A DNA stretch of 64,000 bases from Actinacidiphila yanglinensis (GTDB taxonomy: Bacteria > Actinomycetota > Actinomycetes > Streptomycetales > Streptomycetaceae). This document shows positions 41,716 to 49,265 of this stretch, piece after piece. The stretch's first letter is position 1. Every line of letters begins with the position of its first letter. Location: NCBI RefSeq assembly GCF_900107965.1, contig NZ_FNVU01000007.1, forward strand, positions 357,216 to 421,215, read 5' to 3'. The notes under the pieces were generated by a model, which was not told the origin of the DNA, made no database searches, and saw only the letters and a program-made list of their open reading frames with translations. The position numbers and the translations under genes were made by a program.

Positions 41716-43491
41716 ATGGCCTCGGTCCCCTCTCTTTCCGCCTCGCTCCAGCAGCGCGTCTCCGCCGCCCTCGCGGCCGCGGTGCCGTCGGCCGTCGATG
41801 CCGACCCGCTGCTGCGACGGAGCGACCGGGCGGACTTCCAGGCCAACGGGGTGCTGGGCCTGGCCAAGCGGGCGAAGGCCAATCCGCGGGAGCTGGCCGC
41901 GGCCGTGCTCGCCGCGCTGCCCACCGACGAGGTGGTCGGGCAGGTCGAGGTGTCCGGCCCCGGCTTCCTGAACATCAGCGTGCCCGACGCCGCGATCACC
42001 GCGAACCTCTCGCTGCGGGCGGCCGACGACCGGCTCGGCGTCCCCGAGAAGGCCGCCCCCGGCATCACCGTCATCGACTACGCCCAGCCGAATGTCGCGA
42101 AGGAGATGCACGTCGGCCACCTGCGCTCGTCGGTGATCGGTGACGCGATCGCCAAGATCCTGGAGTTCGAGGGCGAGCAGGTCGTCCGGCGGCACCACAT
42201 CGGCGACTGGGGCACCCAGTTCGGCATGATGATCCAGTACCTGCTGGAGCACCCGCACGCGCTGGACCACACCGAGGGCTCCGACGCGGACGCCGGCGAG
42301 GCGTCCATGTCCCGGCTCGACCGGCTGTACAAGTCGGCCCGCACCCTGTTCGACGCCGACGAGGCGTTCAAGGACCGGTCGCGGCGGCGGGTGGTCGACC
42401 TCCAGGCCGGCGACCCGGAGACGCTGGCGACCTGGCAGCGGTTCGTCGACGAGTCGAAGATCTACTTCTTCTCGGTCTACGACAAGCTGGACATCGAGAT
42501 CGCCGACGCCGACATCGTCGGCGAGTCCGGGTACAACGACATGCTGGTCGAGACCTGCGAGCTGCTGGAGAAGTCCGGTGTCGCGGTGCGGTCGGAGGGC
42601 GCGCTGTGCGTGTTCTTCGACGACATCAAGGGCAAGGACGGCGACCCGGTCCCGCTGATCGTCCGCAAGTCCGACGGCGGCTTCGGGTACGCGGCCACCG
42701 ACCTGTCCGCGATCCGGAACCGGACCGGCGACCTGCACGCCACCACCCTGCTGTACGTGGTGGACGTCCGGCAGTCGCTGCACTTCAAGATGGTCTTCGA
42801 GACCGCGCGGCGGGCCGGCTGGCTCACCGACGGGGTGGTCGCCCGGCACCTGCCGTTCGGCACCGTGCTGGGGGCGGACGGCAAGCCGTTCAAGACCCGG
42901 GCCGGCGCCAGCGTGAAGCTGGAGGACCTGCTCGACGAAGCGGTCGACCGGGCCACCGCGGTGGTGCGGGAGAAGGGCGAGAAGATCGGCCTGTCCGAGC
43001 AGGAGATCGTGGACAACGGCCGGCAGGTCGGTATCGGCGCCGTGAAGTACGCGGACCTGTCCACCTCGCTCGGCCGGGACTACATCTTCGACCTGGACCG
43101 GATGGTCTCGCTCAACGGCGACACCAGCGTCTACCTCCAGTACGCGTACGCCCGTACCCGGTCCATCTTCCGGAAGGCCGGCCCGGACCAGCGGCCGGTC
43201 GCCCACCCCGAGCTGGCCCTGGAGCCGGCCGAGCGGGCGCTGGGACTGCACCTGGACGCGTTCGGCGACGCCCTGGCCGAGGTCGCGGAGAGCTACGAGC
43301 CGCACCGGCTGGCCTCGTACCTCTTCCAGCTCGCGTCGCTGTTCACCACGTTCTACGAGCTGTGCCCGGTGCTGACCGCGGACGGCGGCCCGGCGCAGGT
43401 GGAGAACCGGCTGCTGCTGTGCGAGCTGACCGGCCGCACCCTCAGCAAGGGCCTCCAACTGCTGGGCATCCGCAGCCCGGAGCGGCTGTAG
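41716..43491 (+). CDS. argS: Arginyl-tRNA synthetase
   Basis: A 591-residue class I aminoacyl-tRNA synthetase that charges tRNA-Arg. The Arg-RS N-terminal additional domain (about 1-90) comes first, then the HIGH motif HVGHLRS at 132-138, the ATP-site regions (LHFKMVFETARRAGW) and a C-terminal anticodon-binding domain (about 440-591). It ends LLGIRSPERL, as in other actinobacterial ArgRS. The start at ATG 41716 gives the family-typical MASVPSL sequence; ATG 41659 is a less likely extension. It is followed by a strong terminator at 43498-43534. Confidence 0.95.
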   Translation: MASVPSLSASLQQRVSAALAAAVPSAVDADPLLRRSDRADFQANGVLGLAKRAKANPRELAAAVLAALPTDEVVGQVEVSGPGFLNISVPDAAITANLSLRAADDRLGVPEKAAPGITVIDYAQPNVAKEMHVGHLRSSVIGDAIAKILEFEGEQVVRRHHIGDWGTQFGMMIQYLLEHPHALDHTEGSDADAGEASMSRLDRLYKSARTLFDADEAFKDRSRRRVVDLQAGDPETLATWQRFVDESKIYFFSVYDKLDIEIADADIVGESGYNDMLVETCELLEKSGVAVRSEGALCVFFDDIKGKDGDPVPLIVRKSDGGFGYAATDLSAIRNRTGDLHATTLLYVVDVRQSLHFKMVFETARRAGWLTDGVVARHLPFGTVLGADGKPFKTRAGASVKLEDLLDEAVDRATAVVREKGEKIGLSEQEIVDNGRQVGIGAVKYADLSTSLGRDYIFDLDRMVSLNGDTSVYLQYAYARTRSIFRKAGPDQRPVAHPELALEPAERALGLHLDAFGDALAEVAESYEPHRLASYLFQLASLFTTFYELCPVLTADGGPAQVENRLLLCELTGRTLSKGLQLLGIRSPERL

Positions 43492-43497
43492 CGCCCC

Positions 43498-43534
43498 ACC
43501 GCGGTCCCCGGCGCGCCACGCCGGGGACCGCGGT
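43498..43534. terminator. Terminator hairpin after argS
   Basis: A perfect 16-bp stem (ACCGCGGTCCCCGGCG and its complement) around a CGCCA loop, starting 7 bp after the argS stop. It is followed by a separate gene at 43571. Confidence 0.85.
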
Positions 43535-43570
43535 TCCCACGGTGTCGGCGTGCGGCCCTACAGTCTCGGC

Positions 43571-44491
43571 ATGGCGATGCTTCCAAACCCTCTGCCCCGG
43601 CTCGCGGACGACCTGAGCGGCGCCGCTCTCGGTCTGCGGCTGCCGCCGGGCCGGCTGGTCGACACCACCTTCGACGGCCCCTGGCACGAGCCGCTGCTCT
43701 GGCAGGCGGACAACCCCGCCGCACCTGACAGCTGGCGGGAGTTGCTGGCCGCCCGCACAGCCGGGCTGCTGCCGGTGCTGCTGGAGACCGGCGCGATACC
43801 CGGCGGGGAGGATGTCACGGGCTGGGAGCTCGACCCCGGCATGATGTCCTACCCCGGAGACCACGACGCCGAGGAGTTCCTGGCGCACGCGTGGCCGGCC
43901 GCCGCCGAGAACGACGACACCTCCGGCGCCGCCGTGACGGAGCCCCTCGACGGGACGCCCGTACCGGACCCGGCCGCCGGCACCGACGACGTGCCGCCGA
44001 ACGACGCGACGGACGACCTGGTCGCCCCTTTCGGTACCGACTTCCCCGGCCTCGCCCCCGGGTTGCTCGACCCCGCCGACGCCGCCGCCGGCCTGCCCGA
44101 CACGGTCGCGGCCGAACTCACCGCCGAACTCACCCGCGCCCGCCGCCTGCACGACCCGCGCGCCGCGCTGGTCTACGCCCGTCGCAGCGCCGACATCCCG
44201 GCCGCGATCGGCTGGACCGGCCCGATCAACCACGAGAACGACGTCGCCCTGCTGTGCGCGGTGCTGCGCTCCTGGGAGGACCGCTTCGGCCTGCGCGTGG
44301 TCGCCCTCGGTTTCGACACCCTGACCGCCACCGTCGCCGTGCCGCCGGCCACCGTCGAGGACGCCGAAGCGGTCGCCGCCGAGCACCTGTCCTTCTGCCC
44401 GGACAACATCACGCAGAACGGTCCCGGCACGCTGCGGGGGTACGCCAAGTCGCTGCTGGACGCTCAGGTCTGGCAGTTCTGGTGGGACTGA
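43571..44491 (+). CDS. DUF4253 domain protein
   Basis: A 306-residue cytoplasmic protein. The C-terminal 110 residues form a clear DUF4253 domain: RRSADIPAAIGWTGPINHENDVALLCAVLRSWEDRFG and then LRVVALGFDTLTATVAVPP, PGTLRGYAKSLLDAQVWQFWWD. The middle (about 115-200) is Asp/Pro-rich and variable. ATG 43571 is used; a second in-frame ATG at 43577 is possible. DUF4253 proteins have no known role, but they are often found next to housekeeping genes in streptomycetes. Here the gene sits between argS and the haem block. Confidence 0.85.
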   Translation: MAMLPNPLPRLADDLSGAALGLRLPPGRLVDTTFDGPWHEPLLWQADNPAAPDSWRELLAARTAGLLPVLLETGAIPGGEDVTGWELDPGMMSYPGDHDAEEFLAHAWPAAAENDDTSGAAVTEPLDGTPVPDPAAGTDDVPPNDATDDLVAPFGTDFPGLAPGLLDPADAAAGLPDTVAAELTAELTRARRLHDPRAALVYARRSADIPAAIGWTGPINHENDVALLCAVLRSWEDRFGLRVVALGFDTLTATVAVPPATVEDAEAVAAEHLSFCPDNITQNGPGTLRGYAKSLLDAQVWQFWWD

Positions 44492-44545
44492 TCCGGCCGC
44501 CGGGCCCGGGGGCGGGGGTGGCCGGCGGGGCGGCGGGGCGGCGGC

Positions 44546-45097
44546 TCAGCGCAGCACGACGACCGTGGAGCCGATGACGGTGTTGTTCCACAGCTTGGTC
44601 TCGTCCGCGCGGTGCACCCGGATCGCGCCGGTGTGCAGCGAGGCGGACGGCGCCTTCACCACGTCGTCGATCGGGGCGGAGAAGGCCACCCAGGTCTCGG
44701 CGGTGTACTCGAAGAACACCGAGTGCTCGATCTTCACACCGTCGGCGCCGGTACCGGAGACGTTGCGCCCGGTGACGTAGTAGGTGCCGGGCTTGGCCGG
44801 GACCGTGCCGGGCTGCACCAGGAAGGTGGAGGTCGGCCCGGAGCGCGGCACCACCCACACCCGGTGCTGCGAGAGCGAGTAGACGATCCGCTTGCCGGTG
44901 TTGGAGTGCGGCGGCACCGGCGGCGGGGTCTGCGGCGTCGCCGGCCGGCTGGCGGAGGGGTGCGGGGTGGGCGCGGCGACGGGCGTCCTGTCCCCGGGGG
45001 ACGATCCGCTGGCCTGGATCGCCAGCACCGACACCACGGCCATGGCGGCGGCGGTCAGCCCGCCCACCGTGGCCCACGAGGGTATGCCCCGGCTCAT
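44546..45097 (-). CDS. L,D-transpeptidase-like protein without catalytic Cys
   Basis: A 183-residue protein with a signal-anchor (about 10-30), a Pro/Ala-rich spacer (about 40-65) and a YkuD-like domain: KRIVYSLSQHRVWVV, then FLVQPGTVPAKPGTYYVTGRN and FSAPIDDVV. In active enzymes the motif is SHGCIRM. Here the aligned segment is HTGAIRV (155-161), so the catalytic Cys is Ala158 and the preceding His is Thr156. The following W-x-x-x-x-G-S-T-V-V-V-L strands match YkuD. It is therefore probably not a peptidoglycan cross-linking enzyme. It lies downstream of hemB on the same strand. Confidence 0.8.
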   Translation of the reverse strand: MSRGIPSWATVGGLTAAAMAVVSVLAIQASGSSPGDRTPVAAPTPHPSASRPATPQTPPPVPPHSNTGKRIVYSLSQHRVWVVPRSGPTSTFLVQPGTVPAKPGTYYVTGRNVSGTGADGVKIEHSVFFEYTAETWVAFSAPIDDVVKAPSASLHTGAIRVHRADETKLWNNTVIGSTVVVLR

Positions 45098-45159
45098 CCG
45101 GACCCCCTCCCCTTCCTCGACACGCGCTCCACGGCCGTCACGTTCCCCGGCCGCTCCGG

Positions 45160-46146
45160 CTACAACCGCTGGGCGACTTCGGTGGCCCAGTAGGTCAGGA
45201 TCATGTTCGCACCCGCCCGCCGGATCGACGTCAGCGTCTCCAGGATCGTACGGTCCCGGTCGATCCAGCCGTTCGCGGCCGCGGCCTCGACCATCGCGTA
45301 CTCACCGGAGATCTGGTACGCCGCCACCGGCACGTCGACGGTGTCCGCGACCTTCCTCAGCACGTCAAGATACGGCAACGCGGGCTTGACCATCACCATG
45401 TCCGCGCCCTCGGCGAGATCGAGCGCCAGTTCGCGCATCGACTCGCGGAAGTTCGCCGGGTCCTGCTGGTAGGTCTTGCGGTCGCCCTGCAGCGAGGAGT
45501 TGACCGCCTCCCGGAAGGGACCGTAGAACGCGGAGGCGTACTTGACGGTGTAGCCGAGGATCGAGACGTCCTGGCGCCCTATCTCGTCGAGCGCGTCGCG
45601 GATCACACCGACCTGGCCGTCCATCATCCCGGACGCCCCGACCACGTGGACGCCGGCGTCGGCCTGCACCCGGGCCATCTCGGCGTAACGTTCCAGCGTC
45701 GCGTCGTTGTCCACCCGGCCCTGGTCGTCCAGGACGCCGCAGTGCCCGTGGTCGGTGTACTCGTCCAGGCACAGGTCGGACATCACCACGACCGCGTCGC
45801 CGACCTCCGCGATGACGTCACGGATCCCCTGCTGGAGGATGCCGTCCGGGTCGGTGCCGGAGCTGCCGACCGCGTCCTTGACCTCGGGCACGCCGAAGAG
45901 CATGAGACCGCCGACACCGGCTTCGGCCGCTTCCAGGGCGGCTTTGCGCAGGGTGTCGCGCGTGTGCTGCATCACACCGGGCATCGAGGAGACCTCGACC
46001 GGGTCGCTGATGCCCTCGCGGACGAACATCGGGAGGATCAGCTCCGCGGGGTTCAGCCGCGTCTCGGCGACGAGACGGCGCATCGCCGGGGATGTCCGCA
46101 GGCGCCTCGGCCTCGCTCCGGGGAACTCGCCGTACCGGCTGCTCAT
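45160..46146 (-). CDS. hemB: Porphobilinogen synthase (5-aminolevulinate dehydratase)
   Basis: A 328-residue enzyme that condenses two 5-aminolevulinate molecules into porphobilinogen. The Schiff-base lysines are Lys202 in YTVKYASAFYGPFR and Lys254 in VMVKPALPYLD. The metal site reads DLCLDEYTDHGHCG (124-137), with Cys126, Asp128 and Cys136, one Cys short of the three-Cys zinc site seen in many HemBs. ATG 46146 gives the family length. A dispersed repeat separates it from hemD upstream, so it may have its own promoter. Confidence 0.94.
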   Translation of the reverse strand: MSSRYGEFPGARPRRLRTSPAMRRLVAETRLNPAELILPMFVREGISDPVEVSSMPGVMQHTRDTLRKAALEAAEAGVGGLMLFGVPEVKDAVGSSGTDPDGILQQGIRDVIAEVGDAVVVMSDLCLDEYTDHGHCGVLDDQGRVDNDATLERYAEMARVQADAGVHVVGASGMMDGQVGVIRDALDEIGRQDVSILGYTVKYASAFYGPFREAVNSSLQGDRKTYQQDPANFRESMRELALDLAEGADMVMVKPALPYLDVLRKVADTVDVPVAAYQISGEYAMVEAAAANGWIDRDRTILETLTSIRRAGANMILTYWATEVAQRL

Positions 46147-46557
46147 GGCTGCGCCGCCTTTCGCTGGGAGGGTGTGCCAGGTTTTCCACGGTACGCCCGT
46201 GGGAGGTGTGCTCTTTCCGACGATCAGTCGGTGAGCGGGACCCCCCGAAGTGCCTCGTCCTGCTGACACGGGACCTTGCGGTCCGGCGGTGGTGTGGGGG
46301 TCCCCCAGGCGGAGCTCTGGGGGAGCGCAGTTCTCCCCCAGCCTGGCGGCTGGGTGGGGGTGCCCCCGGCGAAGCCAGGGGGAGTGGCCCCCCGCGCCCC
46401 TGGGTGGTGACCCTCCTTTCGCGGAGGAGCCGCACATACCCAGGGGCGCGGGGAACTGCGCTCCCCCAGAGCTCCGCCTGGGAGGCACCCCCGACCCACC
46501 ACCGGCAGGTGGTCCCTCATCCGGCGAACAGGGGCACCCCGGAGGGTCGGGGCACCC
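46147..46557. other. 411-bp gap between hemB and hemD, mostly repeat
   Basis: Apart from a short hemB leader next to 46147, this gap is occupied by the repeat at 46270-46488. The flanking bases show no gene or RNA. The hemD and hemB genes point the same way, so the repeat probably affects read-through between them; the intervening hairpins could attenuate it. Confidence 0.6.
46270..46488. repeat. Dispersed repeat, copy B, with a perfect 30-bp inverted repeat
   Basis: Two inverted pairs are nested here. The outer arms at 46304-46333 and 46453-46482 are perfectly complementary over 30 bp. The inner arms at 46390-46405 and 46438-46453 are complementary over 16 bp (CCCCGCGCCCCTGGGT and its complement). 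A separate palindrome with CCCCCAG and CTGGG lies at 46331-46367. The left edge carries GGGACCTTGCGGTCC, as in copy A at 4398. No transposase gene is present, so it is probably a non-autonomous or REP-like element. Confidence 0.65.
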
Positions 46558-48222
46558 TCAGACGCGGGCGCGGCGGCGGGCGCCGGGGCGACGCTCGCTC
46601 GGACGCGTCACCGGATCCCCCGCCTCCTCGGCAGCGGTACGGCGGGCCCTCCCGAACTCCGCCAGAGCCTGCGCCAGCGCGTGCACGGACGGCTCGGGAG
46701 CCATCACGTCCACCCGCAGCCCGTGCTCCTCCGCCGTCTTCGCGGTCGCGGGCCCGATGCAGGCGATGACCGTCACGTTGTGCGGCTTGCCGGCGATCCC
46801 CACGAGGTTGCGCACCGTCGAGGACGAGGTGAACAGGACCGCGTCGAAGCCGCCGCCCTTGATCGCCTCACGGGTCTCGGCGGGCGGCGGCGAGGCGCGC
46901 ACCGTCCGGTAGGCGGTGACGTCGTCGACCTCCCAGCCGAGCTCGACCAGCCCGGCCACCAGTGTCTCGGTGGCGATGTCGGCGCGCGGCAGGAACACCC
47001 GGTCGATCGGGTCGAAGACCGGGTCGTAGGGCGGCCAGTCCTCCAGCAGCCCGGCGGCGGACTGCTCCCCGCTGGGCATCAGGTCCGGCTTGACGCCGAA
47101 CTCGACCAGCGCCTGCGCGGTCTGCTCGCCGACCGCGGCGACCTTGATCCCGGCGAACGCCCGGGCGTCCAGGCCGTACTCCTCGAACTTCTCGCGCACC
47201 GCCTTGACCGCGTTGACCGAGGTGAAGGCGATCCACTCGTAGCGCCCGGTGACCAGGCCCTTGACCGCACGCTCCATCTGCTGCGGGGTGCGCGGGGGTT
47301 CGACCGCGATGGTCGGCACCTCGTGCGGCACCGCGCCGTAGGAGCGCAGCTGGTCCGAGAGGGACGCGGCCTGCTCCTTGGTGCGTGGCACCAGGACCCG
47401 CCAGCCGAACAACGGCTTGGTCTCGAACCAGGACAGCTGCTGCCGGTACGCGGTGGGCTCGCCGACCACGGCTATCGCGGCGATCGGGCCCTCCGGCGTC
47501 GGGAGCGCCTTGGTGGCCTTCAGCTCGGCGCCGATGGTGGCCAGCGTCGCGCTCCAGGTGCGCTGCCGGGTGGTGGTGCCGGCGACGGTGACGGTGAGCG
47601 CGGTGTCGGGCTTGCGCCCGCCCGCGACGAGTTCGGCGGCGGCCGCGGCCACGGTCTGCAGCGTGGTCGAGACCACCAGCGTCGCGGCGCTGGCGCCCAT
47701 CTCGCTCCAGCAGCGGTCGGAGGCGGTGGCCGCGTCCACGAACCGGACGTCGCCGCTCAGCGGCACCCCGGCGTACGCGGGCACGCCCAGCGCGGCGGCG
47801 ACGCCGGGGACGACCTCGAACGGGATGCCGGCCTGGGCGCAGGCCAGCATCTCCTCGGCGGTGGAAGCGTCCAGTCCGGGGTCGCCGGAGACCGCACGGA
47901 CCACCCGCTTGCCGGTGCGCGCGGACGCCATGACAAGCTGTGCGGCAGCAGCGGCGGCGGCGTCGGCAGTGGCCAACTCCTCACCGCTGACGGCGGGTTC
48001 GGCTGTGCCCACGTCGGCGCGGGCGTGGCCGCGGACGACGTCGAGCACGTGGCTCGCGCCGATCAGCACGTCGGCGAGGGCCAGCGCCTCGACGGCACGC
48101 AGCGTCAGCAGTCCCGGGTCACCGGGCCCGGCACCGAGGAAGGTCACGTGACCGGCGGCTGGTGCGGCCGGGCCGACCGCGGGGCCGGCCGAGTTGGTTG
48201 TAGCGACGGCGGCGGGGTTCAA
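46558..48222 (-). CDS. hemD: HemD with an N-terminal CobA-like domain (uroporphyrinogen III synthase fusion)
   Basis: A 554-residue two-domain protein. Residues about 24-255 resemble the uroporphyrinogen-III methyltransferase fold, with FLGAGPGDPGLLTLRAVEALA at 28-48. But the usual RLKGGDPFVFGR segment reads RAVSGDPGLDAS (109-120), so key catalytic and SAM-contact residues differ. Residues about 265-520 form the HemD uroporphyrinogen III synthase domain (WRVLVPRTKEQAASLSD, WIAFTSVNAVKAV and FTSSSTVRNLVG). HemD cyclises hydroxymethylbilane. The start TTG 48222 overlaps the hemC stop by 4 bp (TTGA). The last 35 residues are Arg-rich. Confidence 0.88.
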   Translation of the reverse strand: MNPAAVATTNSAGPAVGPAAPAAGHVTFLGAGPGDPGLLTLRAVEALALADVLIGASHVLDVVRGHARADVGTAEPAVSGEELATADAAAAAAAQLVMASARTGKRVVRAVSGDPGLDASTAEEMLACAQAGIPFEVVPGVAAALGVPAYAGVPLSGDVRFVDAATASDRCWSEMGASAATLVVSTTLQTVAAAAAELVAGGRKPDTALTVTVAGTTTRQRTWSATLATIGAELKATKALPTPEGPIAAIAVVGEPTAYRQQLSWFETKPLFGWRVLVPRTKEQAASLSDQLRSYGAVPHEVPTIAVEPPRTPQQMERAVKGLVTGRYEWIAFTSVNAVKAVREKFEEYGLDARAFAGIKVAAVGEQTAQALVEFGVKPDLMPSGEQSAAGLLEDWPPYDPVFDPIDRVFLPRADIATETLVAGLVELGWEVDDVTAYRTVRASPPPAETREAIKGGGFDAVLFTSSSTVRNLVGIAGKPHNVTVIACIGPATAKTAEEHGLRVDVMAPEPSVHALAQALAEFGRARRTAAEEAGDPVTRPSERRPGARRRARV

Positions 48223-49265
48223 GATGTGCGCTCCCCCATAAGACCGGCCGCACCCTTGGCGAGCATCGCCACGGCGAGTTCGCGGCCAACGGCCCGCGCC
48301 TCGTCGTCCGACGCCGGTACGGGACCGGTGGTGGACATCTGCACCAGCGTGGTGCCGTCGGTGGTCCCGACGACGCCGCGCAGGCGCAGCTCGGTAAACT
48401 GCCCGTCGTCCACGAGGTCGGCCAGCGCGCCCACGGGGGCGGAGCAGCCGGCCTCAAGGGCGGCGAGCAGGGATCGCTCGGCGGTGACGGCGGCCCGGGT
48501 GAACGGGTCGTCGAGCTCGGCGAGCTGTGCGGCCAACTCCGGGTCGGAAGCGGCGCATTCGACGGCGAGCGCACCCTGCCCGGGAGCGGGCAGGCTGACG
48601 TCGGTGTCGATCAGCTCGCTCGCTTCGGCGAGCCTGCCGATACGGTTCAGCCCGGCGGCGGCCAGCACGACCGCGTCGAGCTTGCCGGAAGTAACGTACC
48701 CGATTCGGGTGTCAACGTTGCCACGGATCGGGACCGTCTCGATGTCCAGACCGTGTGACCGTGCCCACGCGTTGAGCTGCGCCATCCGGCGCGGCGAGCC
48801 GGTGCCTACCTTGGAGCCGGCCGGCAGCTGGGCGAAGGTGAGGCCGTCGCGGGCCACCAGCGCGTCGCGGGGGTCCTCCCGGACCGGGATCGCGGCCATC
48901 ACCAGCCCCTCGGGCGGGGTGGTGGGCAGGTCCTTGAGGCTGTGCACCGCGAAGTCGATGTCGCCGGCGAGCAGCGCGTCGCGCAGCGCGGAGACGAACA
49001 CGCCGGTGCCGCCGATCCGCGCCAGGCTCTCCTTCGAGACGTCACCGTAGGTGGTGATCTCGACGAGCTCGACCTCCCGGCCGGTCAGCCGCCGTACCTG
49101 CTCGGCGACCATGCCGGACTGCGCCAGCGCGAGCGTGCTGCGGCGGGTGCCCAGCCGCAGGGGTGTCCGGCCGGCGGCCGGAGCGCCGGCGCCGCTGTGG
49201 CCCGGGGCCGGTCGGGGGTCGGCGGCCGGGGGCCGCGCCCCTTCCGGCCCCGCAGGGTTACTCAT
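48219..49265 (-). CDS. hemC: Hydroxymethylbilane synthase (porphobilinogen deaminase)
   Basis: A 348-residue enzyme that polymerises four porphobilinogens into hydroxymethylbilane. The N-terminal 35 residues are Pro/Ala-rich. The core follows: LRLGTRRSTLALAQSG, then DFAVHSLKDLPT, KVGTGSPRRMAQLNA and RGNVDTRIG. The dipyrromethane cofactor Cys lies in ALEAGCSAPVG. ATG 49265 overlaps hemA by 8 bp; a longer frame upstream lies inside hemA. It is second in the rex-hemA-hemC-hemD cluster. Confidence 0.95.
   Translation of the reverse strand: MSNPAGPEGARPPAADPRPAPGHSGAGAPAAGRTPLRLGTRRSTLALAQSGMVAEQVRRLTGREVELVEITTYGDVSKESLARIGGTGVFVSALRDALLAGDIDFAVHSLKDLPTTPPEGLVMAAIPVREDPRDALVARDGLTFAQLPAGSKVGTGSPRRMAQLNAWARSHGLDIETVPIRGNVDTRIGYVTSGKLDAVVLAAAGLNRIGRLAEASELIDTDVSLPAPGQGALAVECAASDPELAAQLAELDDPFTRAAVTAERSLLAALEAGCSAPVGALADLVDDGQFTELRLRGVVGTTDGTTLVQMSTTGPVPASDDEARAVGRELAVAMLAKGAAGLMGERTS

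Noticed and set aside
46270..46488. Insertion sequence or transposon
   Set aside because: There is no transposase frame, and the inverted arms are internal rather than at clear ends with target duplications. It is treated as a repeat element.
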